Shown here: one piece after another, positions 4,855 to 10,114 of the stretch
How the letters are laid out: every line of letters begins with the position of its first letter
Position numbering within the stretch: the first letter of the stretch is position 1
NCBI GenBank assembly: GCA_027886925.1
Contig: JAPCJN010000081.1
Location: forward strand, 1 to 10,114
Direction: 5' to 3'
DNA length: 10,114 nt
DNA from: Nitrososphaerota archaeon
GTDB lineage: Archaea > Thermoproteota > Nitrososphaeria > Nitrososphaerales > UBA183
Notes under the pieces: generated by a model
The model's input: the letters and a program-made list of their open reading frames with translations, nothing else
Databases searched by the model: none
Told to the model about the DNA's origin: nothing
Translations under genes and position numbers: made by a program

Positions 4855-6963
4855 TCATCCCGCCTGGACCACCTGCCTTACGTTCACGTTGAGCACACCC
4901 GACGAGTCATATAGCTCGCACAGCGCCTTGAACCTCTTGCCCCTCTTCATCAGCTCTCTCGGCCCACTGTAGTTGGTAGACTCGAGCCACGCCGGCCACT
5001 TGTCGTCGACTACCACGTTGGCTCCGCCCACGACGACCTTCTCCACCTCGATGCTCATCGACTTCACGCCCGGGATTTCCTTCACCGCGAGCGAGACCCT
5101 GTCCTTAAGGTTCGAGAGATATCTTCCCTTCACGAGCTTCCGCAGCGCTGCCGCGACCACCGGCCTGGGAATCTCCTGAGCGGCCATCTCCGAGTACAGA
5201 AGCGCCTCGTCGAAGCCCTCTGAGCCCTCCTGGAGCATCCTCATGTAGATTTCATGGACCGCTTTTTCCACGAGCCTGTCGAACCTCTTCACCCTCTCGT
5301 ATTCCTCCTCCTTCACGGCGGTCAGCGGGGCCTCCGGCCGGAGCCCCTCAAGTTCCAAAAGCTGCTCTTCGCCCATGGGATCCGAGGGCGGCCTCGCCAT
5401 CGACCTCGCCACTGGCCTCAGCATCTGATTGAGGGAGGATGCGATTGCCTTCATCCCTTCGGTCCTCCTCTCCGCGGCACGTAGGTAGACCATGTCGGCG
5501 GTCCCTTCGGCGGCGAGGATGATCGCCCTCCCCGCGGCCTTCCTGCCCGTCCTTCCCCTCCTCTGGATGTACCTTATCTCGGAAGGGATGGGCTCGTAGA
5601 ACACCACCAGGTCGACCTCGGGGATGTCGAGCCCCTCCTCGGCTATGCTGGTGCAGCACAGGGTGTTGACGTAGCCCTTCCTCAGGTCCTCGATAAGGGA
5701 AGCCTGCTCGTCTTGGGTGAGCCCCCTGTCGCGCAGCTTCGACGCCTGCCCGACGAACCTCTCCGCGCGCACCCCTTTCACCTCCTTCAGTTCGTCTACG
5801 AGGTGGGAGGCGGTGTCCCTGAACTGGGTGAATACGAGGATCCTCGAGCCAGGGTCGGATCTCAACTGTCCGGAGACGATCCTCGCGAGCTCTTCGACCT
5901 TCGGGTGCTCGACGAGCAGAGGCACGTCGAGGAGTCTTCTGACGTCCGCGAGCGCTGGGTCACCCAGTATGGCCAGGTGGCTCTTCTTGCCGCCCTCCGA
6001 GAGCCTGTCGACGAAGCACTTCAGCGTGTAGGCCCCCTGCGTCTCGAGGAGCTCCATCATGTGGGAGATGGTGAGGGCCTGCGACTGGAGGGAGATGGCG
6101 CCCCACAGCCGCGCGCTCTCCTCCTCTATGCTCATCTCTGCCTGGTACCTCAGCTCCGCGCCGACCTCTATCAGGTCCCTCTTCGTGACGAATGCCTTCT
6201 TCAGGAGGCCCCTTGACCGCATCGACCGGACCCGTTCGTCGAGCATGCTCCTGAGGGCGTCCATGGCGGCGAGATACTGGGAAGGGAGGGCCAAGTTCCT
6301 CGACTCGAGCGCGATAGGGTTGATGTAGGGCCTTACGTCCTCGTCCTCCTCCGAACGGTGCTCGACCTGCTCTATGAAGAGTGACTTGCAGACCGCCGCC
6401 ACCCTGTCAGCGTCCGACCCGGGCGAGGCCGTCATCCCGAGAATAAGCGGGTAAGGCGGCCGGCTCTTCACGTAGCCGCTGGCGACATCGGTGTAAGCGT
6501 ACTCCTTCACGGAGCGGTGGCACTCGTCGAACACGAGCAGTCCGAAGCCCTTCAAGCTCAGCCTTCCCCGGAGCAGGTCGTTCCTCACGACCTCAGGCGT
6601 CGCGAAGACAATCCTCGACGAGCCGGACCATACGCTCTCCCGGTAGTCAGCGGGTGTCTTGCCGGTCAGCAGCGCGAACTGGTCCCCAGGGAGCCTTATC
6701 ATCCTCTCAAAACTCGACCTATGCTGCAGGACGAGCGGCCTCGTGGGCGCCATTACGAGGACCCTCGAGTCCCTGTAGTTGTAGAGCACATCGGAGACCA
6801 CGAGGGCCGAGATGACGGTCTTTCCGAGTGCCGTCGGGAGGACGACGAGGGTGTTCTTGTCGTAGGCCAAGTGCGCGATCCTGGTCTGGTATTCCCTCTC
6901 CTCCACGACGCCCGGGTAGAGGAGAGGGTGCGAGACATATCTCGTCTGGTTGGCTAGCACCAT
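4855..6963 (-). CDS. Hef/FANCM-like SF2 DNA helicase without nuclease domain
   Basis: A 702-residue ATP-dependent helicase, probably acting on stalled forks and branched DNA. Domain 1 has Walker A LPTALGKT (42-49), MAPTRPLV (71-78), the DECH box VFDECHRS (144-151) and motif III MTASPG (177-182). Residues ~210-345 form a charged helical insert in the position of the Hef/FANCM thumb domain. Domain 2 has ILVFTQF (375-381), TSIAEEGLDIPEVD (438-451) and QRRGRTGR (467-474). Euryarchaeal Hef continues into an ERCC4/XPF nuclease and HhH repeats; here no ERKxxxD motif follows. Instead there is a helical region (540-620), then a beta-rich tail with VVVDDKWPAWL (650-660) and YSGPRELMKRGKRFKAL (665-681), which I cannot assign. 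The start is ATG 6963, 25 bases after a CAAAAAAT element. The gene is intact and transcribed alone. Confidence 0.9.
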   Translation of the reverse strand: MVLANQTRYVSHPLLYPGVVEEREYQTRIAHLAYDKNTLVVLPTALGKTVISALVVSDVLYNYRDSRVLVMAPTRPLVLQHRSSFERMIRLPGDQFALLTGKTPADYRESVWSGSSRIVFATPEVVRNDLLRGRLSLKGFGLLVFDECHRSVKEYAYTDVASGYVKSRPPYPLILGMTASPGSDADRVAAVCKSLFIEQVEHRSEEDEDVRPYINPIALESRNLALPSQYLAAMDALRSMLDERVRSMRSRGLLKKAFVTKRDLIEVGAELRYQAEMSIEEESARLWGAISLQSQALTISHMMELLETQGAYTLKCFVDRLSEGGKKSHLAILGDPALADVRRLLDVPLLVEHPKVEELARIVSGQLRSDPGSRILVFTQFRDTASHLVDELKEVKGVRAERFVGQASKLRDRGLTQDEQASLIEDLRKGYVNTLCCTSIAEEGLDIPEVDLVVFYEPIPSEIRYIQRRGRTGRKAAGRAIILAAEGTADMVYLRAAERRTEGMKAIASSLNQMLRPVARSMARPPSDPMGEEQLLELEGLRPEAPLTAVKEEEYERVKRFDRLVEKAVHEIYMRMLQEGSEGFDEALLYSEMAAQEIPRPVVAAALRKLVKGRYLSNLKDRVSLAVKEIPGVKSMSIEVEKVVVGGANVVVDDKWPAWLESTNYSGPRELMKRGKRFKALCELYDSSGVLNVNVRQVVQAG

Positions 6964-6987
6964 CCGTGTCAGCCCACGTCGACGGCG

Positions 6988-6995
6988 ATTTTTTG
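6988..6995 (-). promoter_or_regulatory. TATA-like element for the helicase gene
   Basis: The minus-strand CAAAAAAT ends 25 bases before the ATG at 6963, which implies a leaderless transcript. The A-run is less typical than CTTTATAG, but the spacing matches the best promoters in the window. Confidence 0.45.
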
Positions 6996-7041
6996 GTCAG
7001 GGCGGGTGGCCGGACGGCGGAGTGCGGCGTGCGTCAACTGG

Positions 7042-7374
7042 TTAGATCTCCAGCACCTCGTCGCCCTTCTTCGAGGCCAGCTGTCTCTTTGACTCCGGGT
7101 TGACCTTCTCCACCTCCTCGAGGAGGGGCGCTAGCTTCTCGACCAAGAATATCGCCTTGTATTCCTCGAACTCCTCCCCGGACCTCAGGACGAGCCCCCT
7201 CTTCTTGGTCGGCGAGCCTGAGCCGTCAACGGGGTTCAGCTCCACCGCGAGCCTCGCGGGGCTGTCCTTGTAGGCGGGCATCTTGAGGACGAATATGCCT
7301 GGCACCGACGTCTTGAGCTTCGCCCAATCGGACCCGGTCTTGAGGAAAATAGAGAGCTTGCTCTCAGACGACAT
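7042..7374 (-). CDS. Conserved-looking 110-aa protein of unknown function
   Basis: A compact soluble protein of 110 residues with no membrane segment, cysteine or recognisable motif. The N-terminal half alternates like beta strands (LSIFLKTG, VPGIFVLKMP, ARLAVELNPV). A polar turn follows (DGSGSPTKKR), then GLVLRSGEEFEEYKAIFLVE and a charged C-terminal helix (LAPLLEEVEKVNPESKRQLA). Codon use matches the neighbours, and the regular strand/helix pattern supports a real protein. The ATG at 7374 has AGGGAGGGG seven bases upstream and a TATA-like CTTATTAG 27 bases upstream, so both a leadered and a leaderless transcript are possible. It lies 78 bases upstream of the helicase on the same strand, but the helicase has its own promoter element. 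Function is unknown; a helicase partner is only a positional guess. Confidence 0.7.
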   Translation of the reverse strand: MSSESKLSIFLKTGSDWAKLKTSVPGIFVLKMPAYKDSPARLAVELNPVDGSGSPTKKRGLVLRSGEEFEEYKAIFLVEKLAPLLEEVEKVNPESKRQLASKKGDEVLEI

Positions 7375-7400
7375 GAGGTGGCCCCTCCCTATGAAATTTG

Positions 7401-7408
7401 CTAATAAG
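7401..7408 (-). promoter_or_regulatory. TATA box for the 110-aa gene
   Basis: The minus-strand CTTATTAG ends 27 bases before the ATG at 7374. If used, transcription begins just before the ATG and the Shine-Dalgarno-like AGGGAGGGG (7382-7390) would not be in the mRNA. An alternative element, TCTTTACC (7416-7423), would include it. Confidence 0.5.
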
Positions 7409-7514
7409 GGTTGGCGGTAAAGACCTACCCCATTTCCTTACCTTGCTCCTGCCGTTTTGGACGATGAGAATGGTCATCACCACCATAAGACGGATTTGGA
7501 TATATCCGCCGGGT

Positions 7515-7536
7515 TGGCGCCTATGGTTTTGCGCCA
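7515..7536. promoter_or_regulatory. Inverted repeat upstream of the surface protein promoter
   Basis: TGGCGC and GCGCCA are separated by ten bases, and the repeat ends 30 bases before the CTTTATAG box. The spacing of arm centres (16 bases) fits a dimeric regulator, but no repressor or activator gene lies nearby. A second palindrome, GGATATATCC, is at 7498-7507. Confidence 0.3.
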
Positions 7537-7566
7537 CTCCAAAGGGACGTTCCAGGCGGCTGCAAT

Positions 7567-7574
7567 CTTTATAG
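7567..7574 (+). promoter_or_regulatory. TATA box for the surface protein gene
   Basis: CTTTATAG ends exactly 25 bases before ATG 7599. This fits a leaderless transcript and decides against the GTG at 7587, which would lie upstream of transcription start. Confidence 0.7.
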
Positions 7575-7598
7575 AAAACGAAAACAGTGGTCTGCGAC

Positions 7599-8381
7599 AT
7601 GACCGGAAGGGGGACCGGACTCGCAATCGGTTTGGTGATAGGATTGCTGATTGGTGCTGCTGTGAGTTATGCCTTGTTGTCGCCCATGACTGGTGGGACG
7701 ACCACTACTACGAGTGCAACGACCATCACCAGTGTCCTCACATCGACAACGACAGTCTCGCTCACTCCTTCCACATCCACGACGACGACCGCCAGTTCTA
7801 CAACCTCTAGCACTTCGTCGCAGACGACCGGGGTTTCGAGCACTCCCTCGATAGCTTCCCCGGTGGCAGTCAGCCTCGATCCGAAGACCACCGCCGTGTT
7901 GGTACTCGACTACGTCTTTTGCTACCGCTCGCCCGGCTGCAACGCCACTCTCCCAGCCATCCAAGGGCTGCTCGGAAACGCGCGTAGTGCCGGCGCGCTC
8001 GTGATATTCACCAGGGCACCTGTCCCCAAAGAAATCGTGAATCAGACCGGCGAGATGGTCATTACCAATGACGTTGGGCCGGACAAGTACTACAATACCA
8101 GCCTGGCTAGCATTCTGCAGACTCAGGGCATCAAAACGCTCGTCGTCCTAGGAATAGCGGCCAATGGCGCGCTGCTCTATACGGCACAGGAAAGTTGCGT
8201 GCGACGATACACGGTCGTCGTGCCGTCCGACACGGTCGTCGGCAGCAGCTTCGTCCAGACATACGTCCAGTATCAGCTGTTGAACGGCCCGGGTTGCAGT
8301 AATGCGAACAACACTCCCCTCAAAGCAGCGGGAGCGACCCTGAGTTCGACCTCGATGATAACGTTCAAACCCGCAGGCTAG
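7599..8381 (+). CDS. Membrane-anchored extracellular isochorismatase-fold protein
   Basis: A 260-residue protein in three parts. Residues 7-29 form one hydrophobic anchor with GxxxG-like spacing. Residues 31-84 are a threonine/serine-rich stalk, typical of O-glycosylated surface proteins. Residues 88-230 carry an isochorismatase/cysteine hydrolase fold: AVLVLDYVF (99-107) with the expected Asp at D104, a Lys at K163 (DKYYNTSLASIL), and LVVLGIAANGALLYTA (181-196) at the nucleophile loop. In nicotinamidase-type enzymes that loop has Cys at position 191; here it is Ala. True isochorismatases such as EntB also lack this Cys, so the protein may be a non-cysteine hydrolase or an inactive binding domain. 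Four cysteines (108, 114, 200, 233) could form disulfides, and four N-glycosylation sequons (N115, N148, N166, N237) support an extracellular location. The substrate is unknown. Confidence 0.8.
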   Translation: MTGRGTGLAIGLVIGLLIGAAVSYALLSPMTGGTTTTTSATTITSVLTSTTTVSLTPSTSTTTTASSTTSSTSSQTTGVSSTPSIASPVAVSLDPKTTAVLVLDYVFCYRSPGCNATLPAIQGLLGNARSAGALVIFTRAPVPKEIVNQTGEMVITNDVGPDKYYNTSLASILQTQGIKTLVVLGIAANGALLYTAQESCVRRYTVVVPSDTVVGSSFVQTYVQYQLLNGPGCSNANNTPLKAAGATLSSTSMITFKPAG

Positions 8382-8474
8382 TGCTCGGTTTGCGATTCGA
8401 GACAAATTCCGACCGTCTACTTGTTCAAAGCGGTCTGCCATAGCTATTCTTATGTGGGCAACGGAGCGAGTAAG

Positions 8475-8482
8475 GTTATTAG
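8475..8482 (+). promoter_or_regulatory. TATA box for the alpha/beta hydrolase gene
   Basis: GTTATTAG ends exactly 25 bases before ATG 8507, the same spacing as at 7574/7599. A leaderless transcript is expected. Confidence 0.65.
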
Positions 8483-8506
8483 CCCTCGGCACCGTCGAAA
8501 GAAACT

Positions 8507-9337
8507 ATGCCCGTGATGACAACCGAGGACGGAACTGACATTTATTATAAAGACTGGGGCGAGGGACAAGCTGTCGTCTTCAGTCACGGATGGCCTCTCA
8601 GCGCTGACGCCTGGGAGGACCAGATGCTATTTCTCGCAGACCATGGATATCGTTGCATAGCCCATGACCGTCGCGGCCATGGCCGTTCAAGCCAGCCGTG
8701 GAACGGCAACGACATGGACACCTACGCGGACGACCTCGCCGAGCTGACCGATTCTCTGGACCTTGAGGAAGCAGTCCACGTAGGTCATTCCACAGGAGGA
8801 GGCGAGGTAGCTCGTTACATCGGCCGTCACGGCTCGGAGCGCGTCGCTAAGGCCGTCCTCATCGGGGCGGTCCCGCCCCTGATGTTGAAGACCGCCTCCA
8901 ACCCTGGTGGCCTTGCCATAGAGGCGTTCGACCAGATACGAGCGAGCGTACTCGCTGACCGCTCGCAGTTCTTCAAGGAACTTTCGATCCCGTTTTATGG
9001 AGCCAACCGGCCTGACTCCAAGGTCTCACAAGGCCTGCGTGACTCGTTCTGGTTACAGGGGATGATGGCCGGCCACAAGGCAGTCTACGATTGCATCAAG
9101 GCCTTCTCCGAGACGGACTTCACGGAAGATCTCAAGAAGATGGACGTGCCGACTCTGATCCTCCATGGTGACGACGACCAGATAGTCCCGATAGCCGATT
9201 CGGCGTTGCTCTCATCCAAGCTGGTGAAGGGCGCCACCCTGAAGGTCATCCCAGGCCAACCACACGGAATGTGTTCCACCCAAAAGGACCTCATCAACGC
9301 GGAATTGCTCGCATTTCTGCAGACGAAGAGTTCCTAG
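8507..9337 (+). CDS. Alpha/beta hydrolase, non-haem chloroperoxidase/arylesterase family
   Basis: A 276-residue cytoplasmic hydrolase, full length for the family. The oxyanion-hole motif [11 protein letters not shown] is at 26-36, DRRGHGRSS at 54-62, and the nucleophile elbow GHSTGG at 93-98 gives Ser95. HGDDDQIVP (220-228) supplies Asp224, and GQPHGM (250-255) supplies His253. This is the complete triad in the positions known from Pseudomonas cofactor-free haloperoxidases. Such enzymes hydrolyse aryl or alkyl esters and lactones and can form peracids in the presence of acetate; halogenation is a side reaction. No signal peptide is present. The close motif match to bacterial enzymes suggests acquisition from bacteria, although the archaeal-style promoter shows it is adapted to this host. 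It converges on the zinc-ribbon gene with only 32 bases between stops. The physiological substrate cannot be read from sequence. Confidence 0.9.
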   Translation: MPVMTTEDGTDIYYKDWGEGQAVVFSHGWPLSADAWEDQMLFLADHGYRCIAHDRRGHGRSSQPWNGNDMDTYADDLAELTDSLDLEEAVHVGHSTGGGEVARYIGRHGSERVAKAVLIGAVPPLMLKTASNPGGLAIEAFDQIRASVLADRSQFFKELSIPFYGANRPDSKVSQGLRDSFWLQGMMAGHKAVYDCIKAFSETDFTEDLKKMDVPTLILHGDDDQIVPIADSALLSSKLVKGATLKVIPGQPHGMCSTQKDLINAELLAFLQTKSS

Positions 9338-9369
9338 AGGTCAAGCGCACCCCTGGGAGCAACCAGTGG

Positions 9370-9825
9370 CTAGACTACCTTGGTCCCGCACTTGTTGCAG
9401 AACAAGGAGTCCGGAGAGAGGCTTGCCCCGCACTTTCGGCAGAACAGGGAGCTCGAGGTTTGCAGGCTGTCCGTTGGCCTAGGCGGTGGCTTGGCCACCG
9501 CCTTCGGGTCGTAGAAGGCGAAGGACTCCTTGTACTCCACCTGGGTGACGTGATATGAAGCCTCTGAAAAGCGATTCCTGGTGTCGCTCTTGACGATGCT
9601 TGACCTCATCCGCTCGTTGAACTCATCTATCACCGCCTGTGTGGAGGGGATGTCAGGGGTCGCAGAGCCTATCGTGATGTCGAGCTTGTTTGCCAGGGCC
9701 TGCAGGGCGCCTCTCTTGAAATGGACTTTGAAGTTGTGAGTGAAAGAGTACTTCCATGAGTTATCGTAAAGGTCTACCGTCTGGTCGGTCGAGCCCACTC
9801 TTGCGTCGAACTTGAGTTTCCGCAT
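9370..9825 (-). CDS. Zinc-ribbon protein with unknown N-terminal domain
   Basis: A 151-residue protein. The C-terminus is a compact zinc ribbon, FCRKCGASLSPDSLFCNKCG (128-147), with C129, C132, C143 and C146 as ligands. It is joined by a proline-rich linker (KPPPRPTDSLQTSSS, 112-126) to an N-terminal domain of about 107 residues. That domain has alternating strand-like segments (KLKFDARVG, TVDLYDNSWKYSF, FKVHFKRGAL), a helix (TQAVIDEFNERMRSSIV, 62-78) and YHVTQVEYKESFAFYDP near its end. I do not recognise it. The ribbon type is common in archaeal proteins where it aids folding or protein and nucleic acid contacts, so it does not define function. The linker is encoded by a strong inverted repeat. 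No clear TATA box or ribosome-binding site precedes the ATG. Confidence 0.75.
   Translation of the reverse strand: MRKLKFDARVGSTDQTVDLYDNSWKYSFTHNFKVHFKRGALQALANKLDITIGSATPDIPSTQAVIDEFNERMRSSIVKSDTRNRFSEASYHVTQVEYKESFAFYDPKAVAKPPPRPTDSLQTSSSLFCRKCGASLSPDSLFCNKCGTKVV
9481..9503. repeat. 10-bp perfect inverted repeat within the zinc-ribbon gene
   Basis: AGGCGGTGGC and GCCACCGCCT pair perfectly around a three-base loop (TTG). It lies in the codons for the proline-rich linker. The stem is GC-rich and would form in either strand's RNA. Confidence 0.8.
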
Positions 9826-9889
9826 CGCTGCCCCAGCAAGGCGATTGAAAGAAGACTCTTAGATGTTTTGAAAATCATCTCGCTTGGTC

Positions 9890-9907
9890 GGATCCCCGCC
9901 GGGATTC
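9890..9907. repeat. Short hairpin downstream of the terminal minus-strand gene
   Basis: GGATCCC and GGGATTC form a seven-pair stem, including one G-T pair, with loop CGCC. It lies about 43 bases after the stop of the gene at 9950 on the minus strand and could form the 3' end of its transcript. No T-run follows directly. Confidence 0.3.
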
Positions 9908-9925
9908 TCTCATCGATTTGGGCTT

Positions 9926-9945
9926 CGTTTGCACCCGTTTGCATC
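9926..9945. repeat. 10-bp tandem direct repeat
   Basis: CGTTTGCACC (9926-9935) is followed directly by CGTTTGCATC (9936-9945), with one mismatch. It sits just downstream of the terminal minus-strand gene. Significance is unknown; it may be simple slippage. Confidence 0.5.
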
Positions 9946-9949
9946 CGTC

Positions 9950-10114
9950 CTAACCGGTTTGAACTATTTTGTAGTAATAGTTGATGTTCCCAGTTAGATG
10001 CTGGTTCACCGTCACGGGGATGGACGCCGTAGTGATCTCGTTCGGATAGACGCTGAGAAAAGGGGCGGGGTTGTTGGTCGCTGTGTTGACGCCGGCCATG
10101 GGTCCGGTGCAGGA
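9950..10114 (-). CDS. Secreted-looking protein, C-terminal fragment
   Basis: A minus-strand frame is open from the right edge to TAG at 9950-9952, giving the last 54 residues. Composition is rich in Thr, Asn, Val, Ile and Tyr with few charges: NTATNNPAPFLSVYPNEITT in the middle and GNINYYYKIVQTG at the end. ITTASIPVTVNQHLTGNINY reads as alternating beta strands. This is typical of archaeal surface proteins or pilin-like tails, but the N-terminus, where a signal or class III peptide would be, is outside the window. One N-glycosylation sequon is visible (NTA is not one; NEIT is not one; none is certain in the fragment), so surface location rests on composition only. The family is not recognised. 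Confidence 0.5.
   Translation of the reverse strand, partial: SCTGPMAGVNTATNNPAPFLSVYPNEITTASIPVTVNQHLTGNINYYYKIVQTG

Noticed and set aside
5713..6216. A 167-codon plus-strand frame antisense to the helicase
   Set aside because: Antisense frames stay open by chance in GC-rich coding DNA; the helicase motifs on the other strand settle the coding strand.
7364..7477. A minus-strand 37-codon ORF starting MTILIVQNGR, 22 bases after the GGATATATCC palindrome
   Set aside because: It overlaps the promoter and start of the 110-aa gene, has no ribosome-binding site, and its composition is not convincing.
7587..7598. GTG start for the surface protein four codons upstream of ATG 7599
   Set aside because: The TATA box spacing places transcription start at about ATG 7599, so the GTG would not be in the mRNA.
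7457..7810. A 117-codon plus-strand frame rich in His and Asp
   Set aside because: It overlaps the start of the well-supported surface protein; the His/Asp richness is the out-of-frame reading of the ACG/ACC threonine codons.
7687..7852. Low-complexity ACG/ACC/TCG-rich DNA that resembles a repeat array
   Set aside because: It is the codon composition of the Thr/Ser stalk, with no regular unit or spacer, so it is neither a CRISPR array nor a satellite.
1..10114. A defence island, prophage or other new multi-gene system
   Set aside because: There are no integrase, transposase, nuclease, reverse transcriptase or toxin genes, and most genes are independently promoted housekeeping or accessory genes.

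Overview
The window looks like a chromosomal segment of a GC-rich archaeon. The strongest evidence is a canonical RNA polymerase subunit Rpo12 (positions 3854-4051) with its two CxxC pairs. A second pointer is the promoter pattern: AT-rich octamers (CTTTATAG, GTTATTAG and similar) sit about 25 bases before start codons, which is the layout of archaeal leaderless transcripts. A Hef/FANCM-type superfamily 2 helicase and an S/T-rich, sequon-bearing surface protein fit as well. I infer a TACK-type, Nitrososphaeria-like lineage, but nothing here fixes the genus. No tRNA, rRNA, insertion sequence or CRISPR array was seen.

Layout. 1-926: the 3' end of an unrecognised gene (2-154) overlaps by 11 bases a seven-helix membrane protein (144-926). 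927-1356: sparse region with a 47-codon gene (989-1132) and a possible 17-codon leader ORF. 1357-2616: APC-superfamily amino acid permease, closest by motif to YjeH-type exporters, whose true start is unresolved. 2669-3784: FUSC/YccS-like integral membrane protein, probably an exporter. 3854-4051: rpo12. It converges on a Dph6-family PP-loop ATPase (4090-4761, minus), which is followed on the minus strand by the helicase (4855-6963) and a 110-aa unknown protein (7042-7374). From a divergent intergenic region at 7375-7598, the plus strand carries a membrane-anchored, probably glycosylated isochorismatase-fold protein (7599-8381) and a bacterial-type alpha/beta hydrolase of the non-haem chloroperoxidase family (8507-9337). 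This converges on a zinc-ribbon protein (9370-9825, minus). The window ends in the 3' part of a secreted-looking minus-strand gene (9950-10114).

How the genes relate. Most genes have their own promoter and there is little operon structure; only the first two genes look translationally coupled. The permease and the FUSC protein are adjacent candidate exporters. The helicase (fork repair) and rpo12 (transcription) are core information-processing genes. The surface isochorismatase-like protein and the chloroperoxidase-like hydrolase read as accessory, and the hydrolase is a likely acquisition from bacteria. I do not see a coherent new defence or mobile system. The most unusual items are the isochorismatase-fold surface protein lacking the family's usual cysteine, the nuclease-less Hef helicase with an unassigned C-terminal domain, the non-diphthamide-type Dph6 paralogue in an archaeon, and a 10-bp perfect inverted repeat inside the zinc-ribbon gene.
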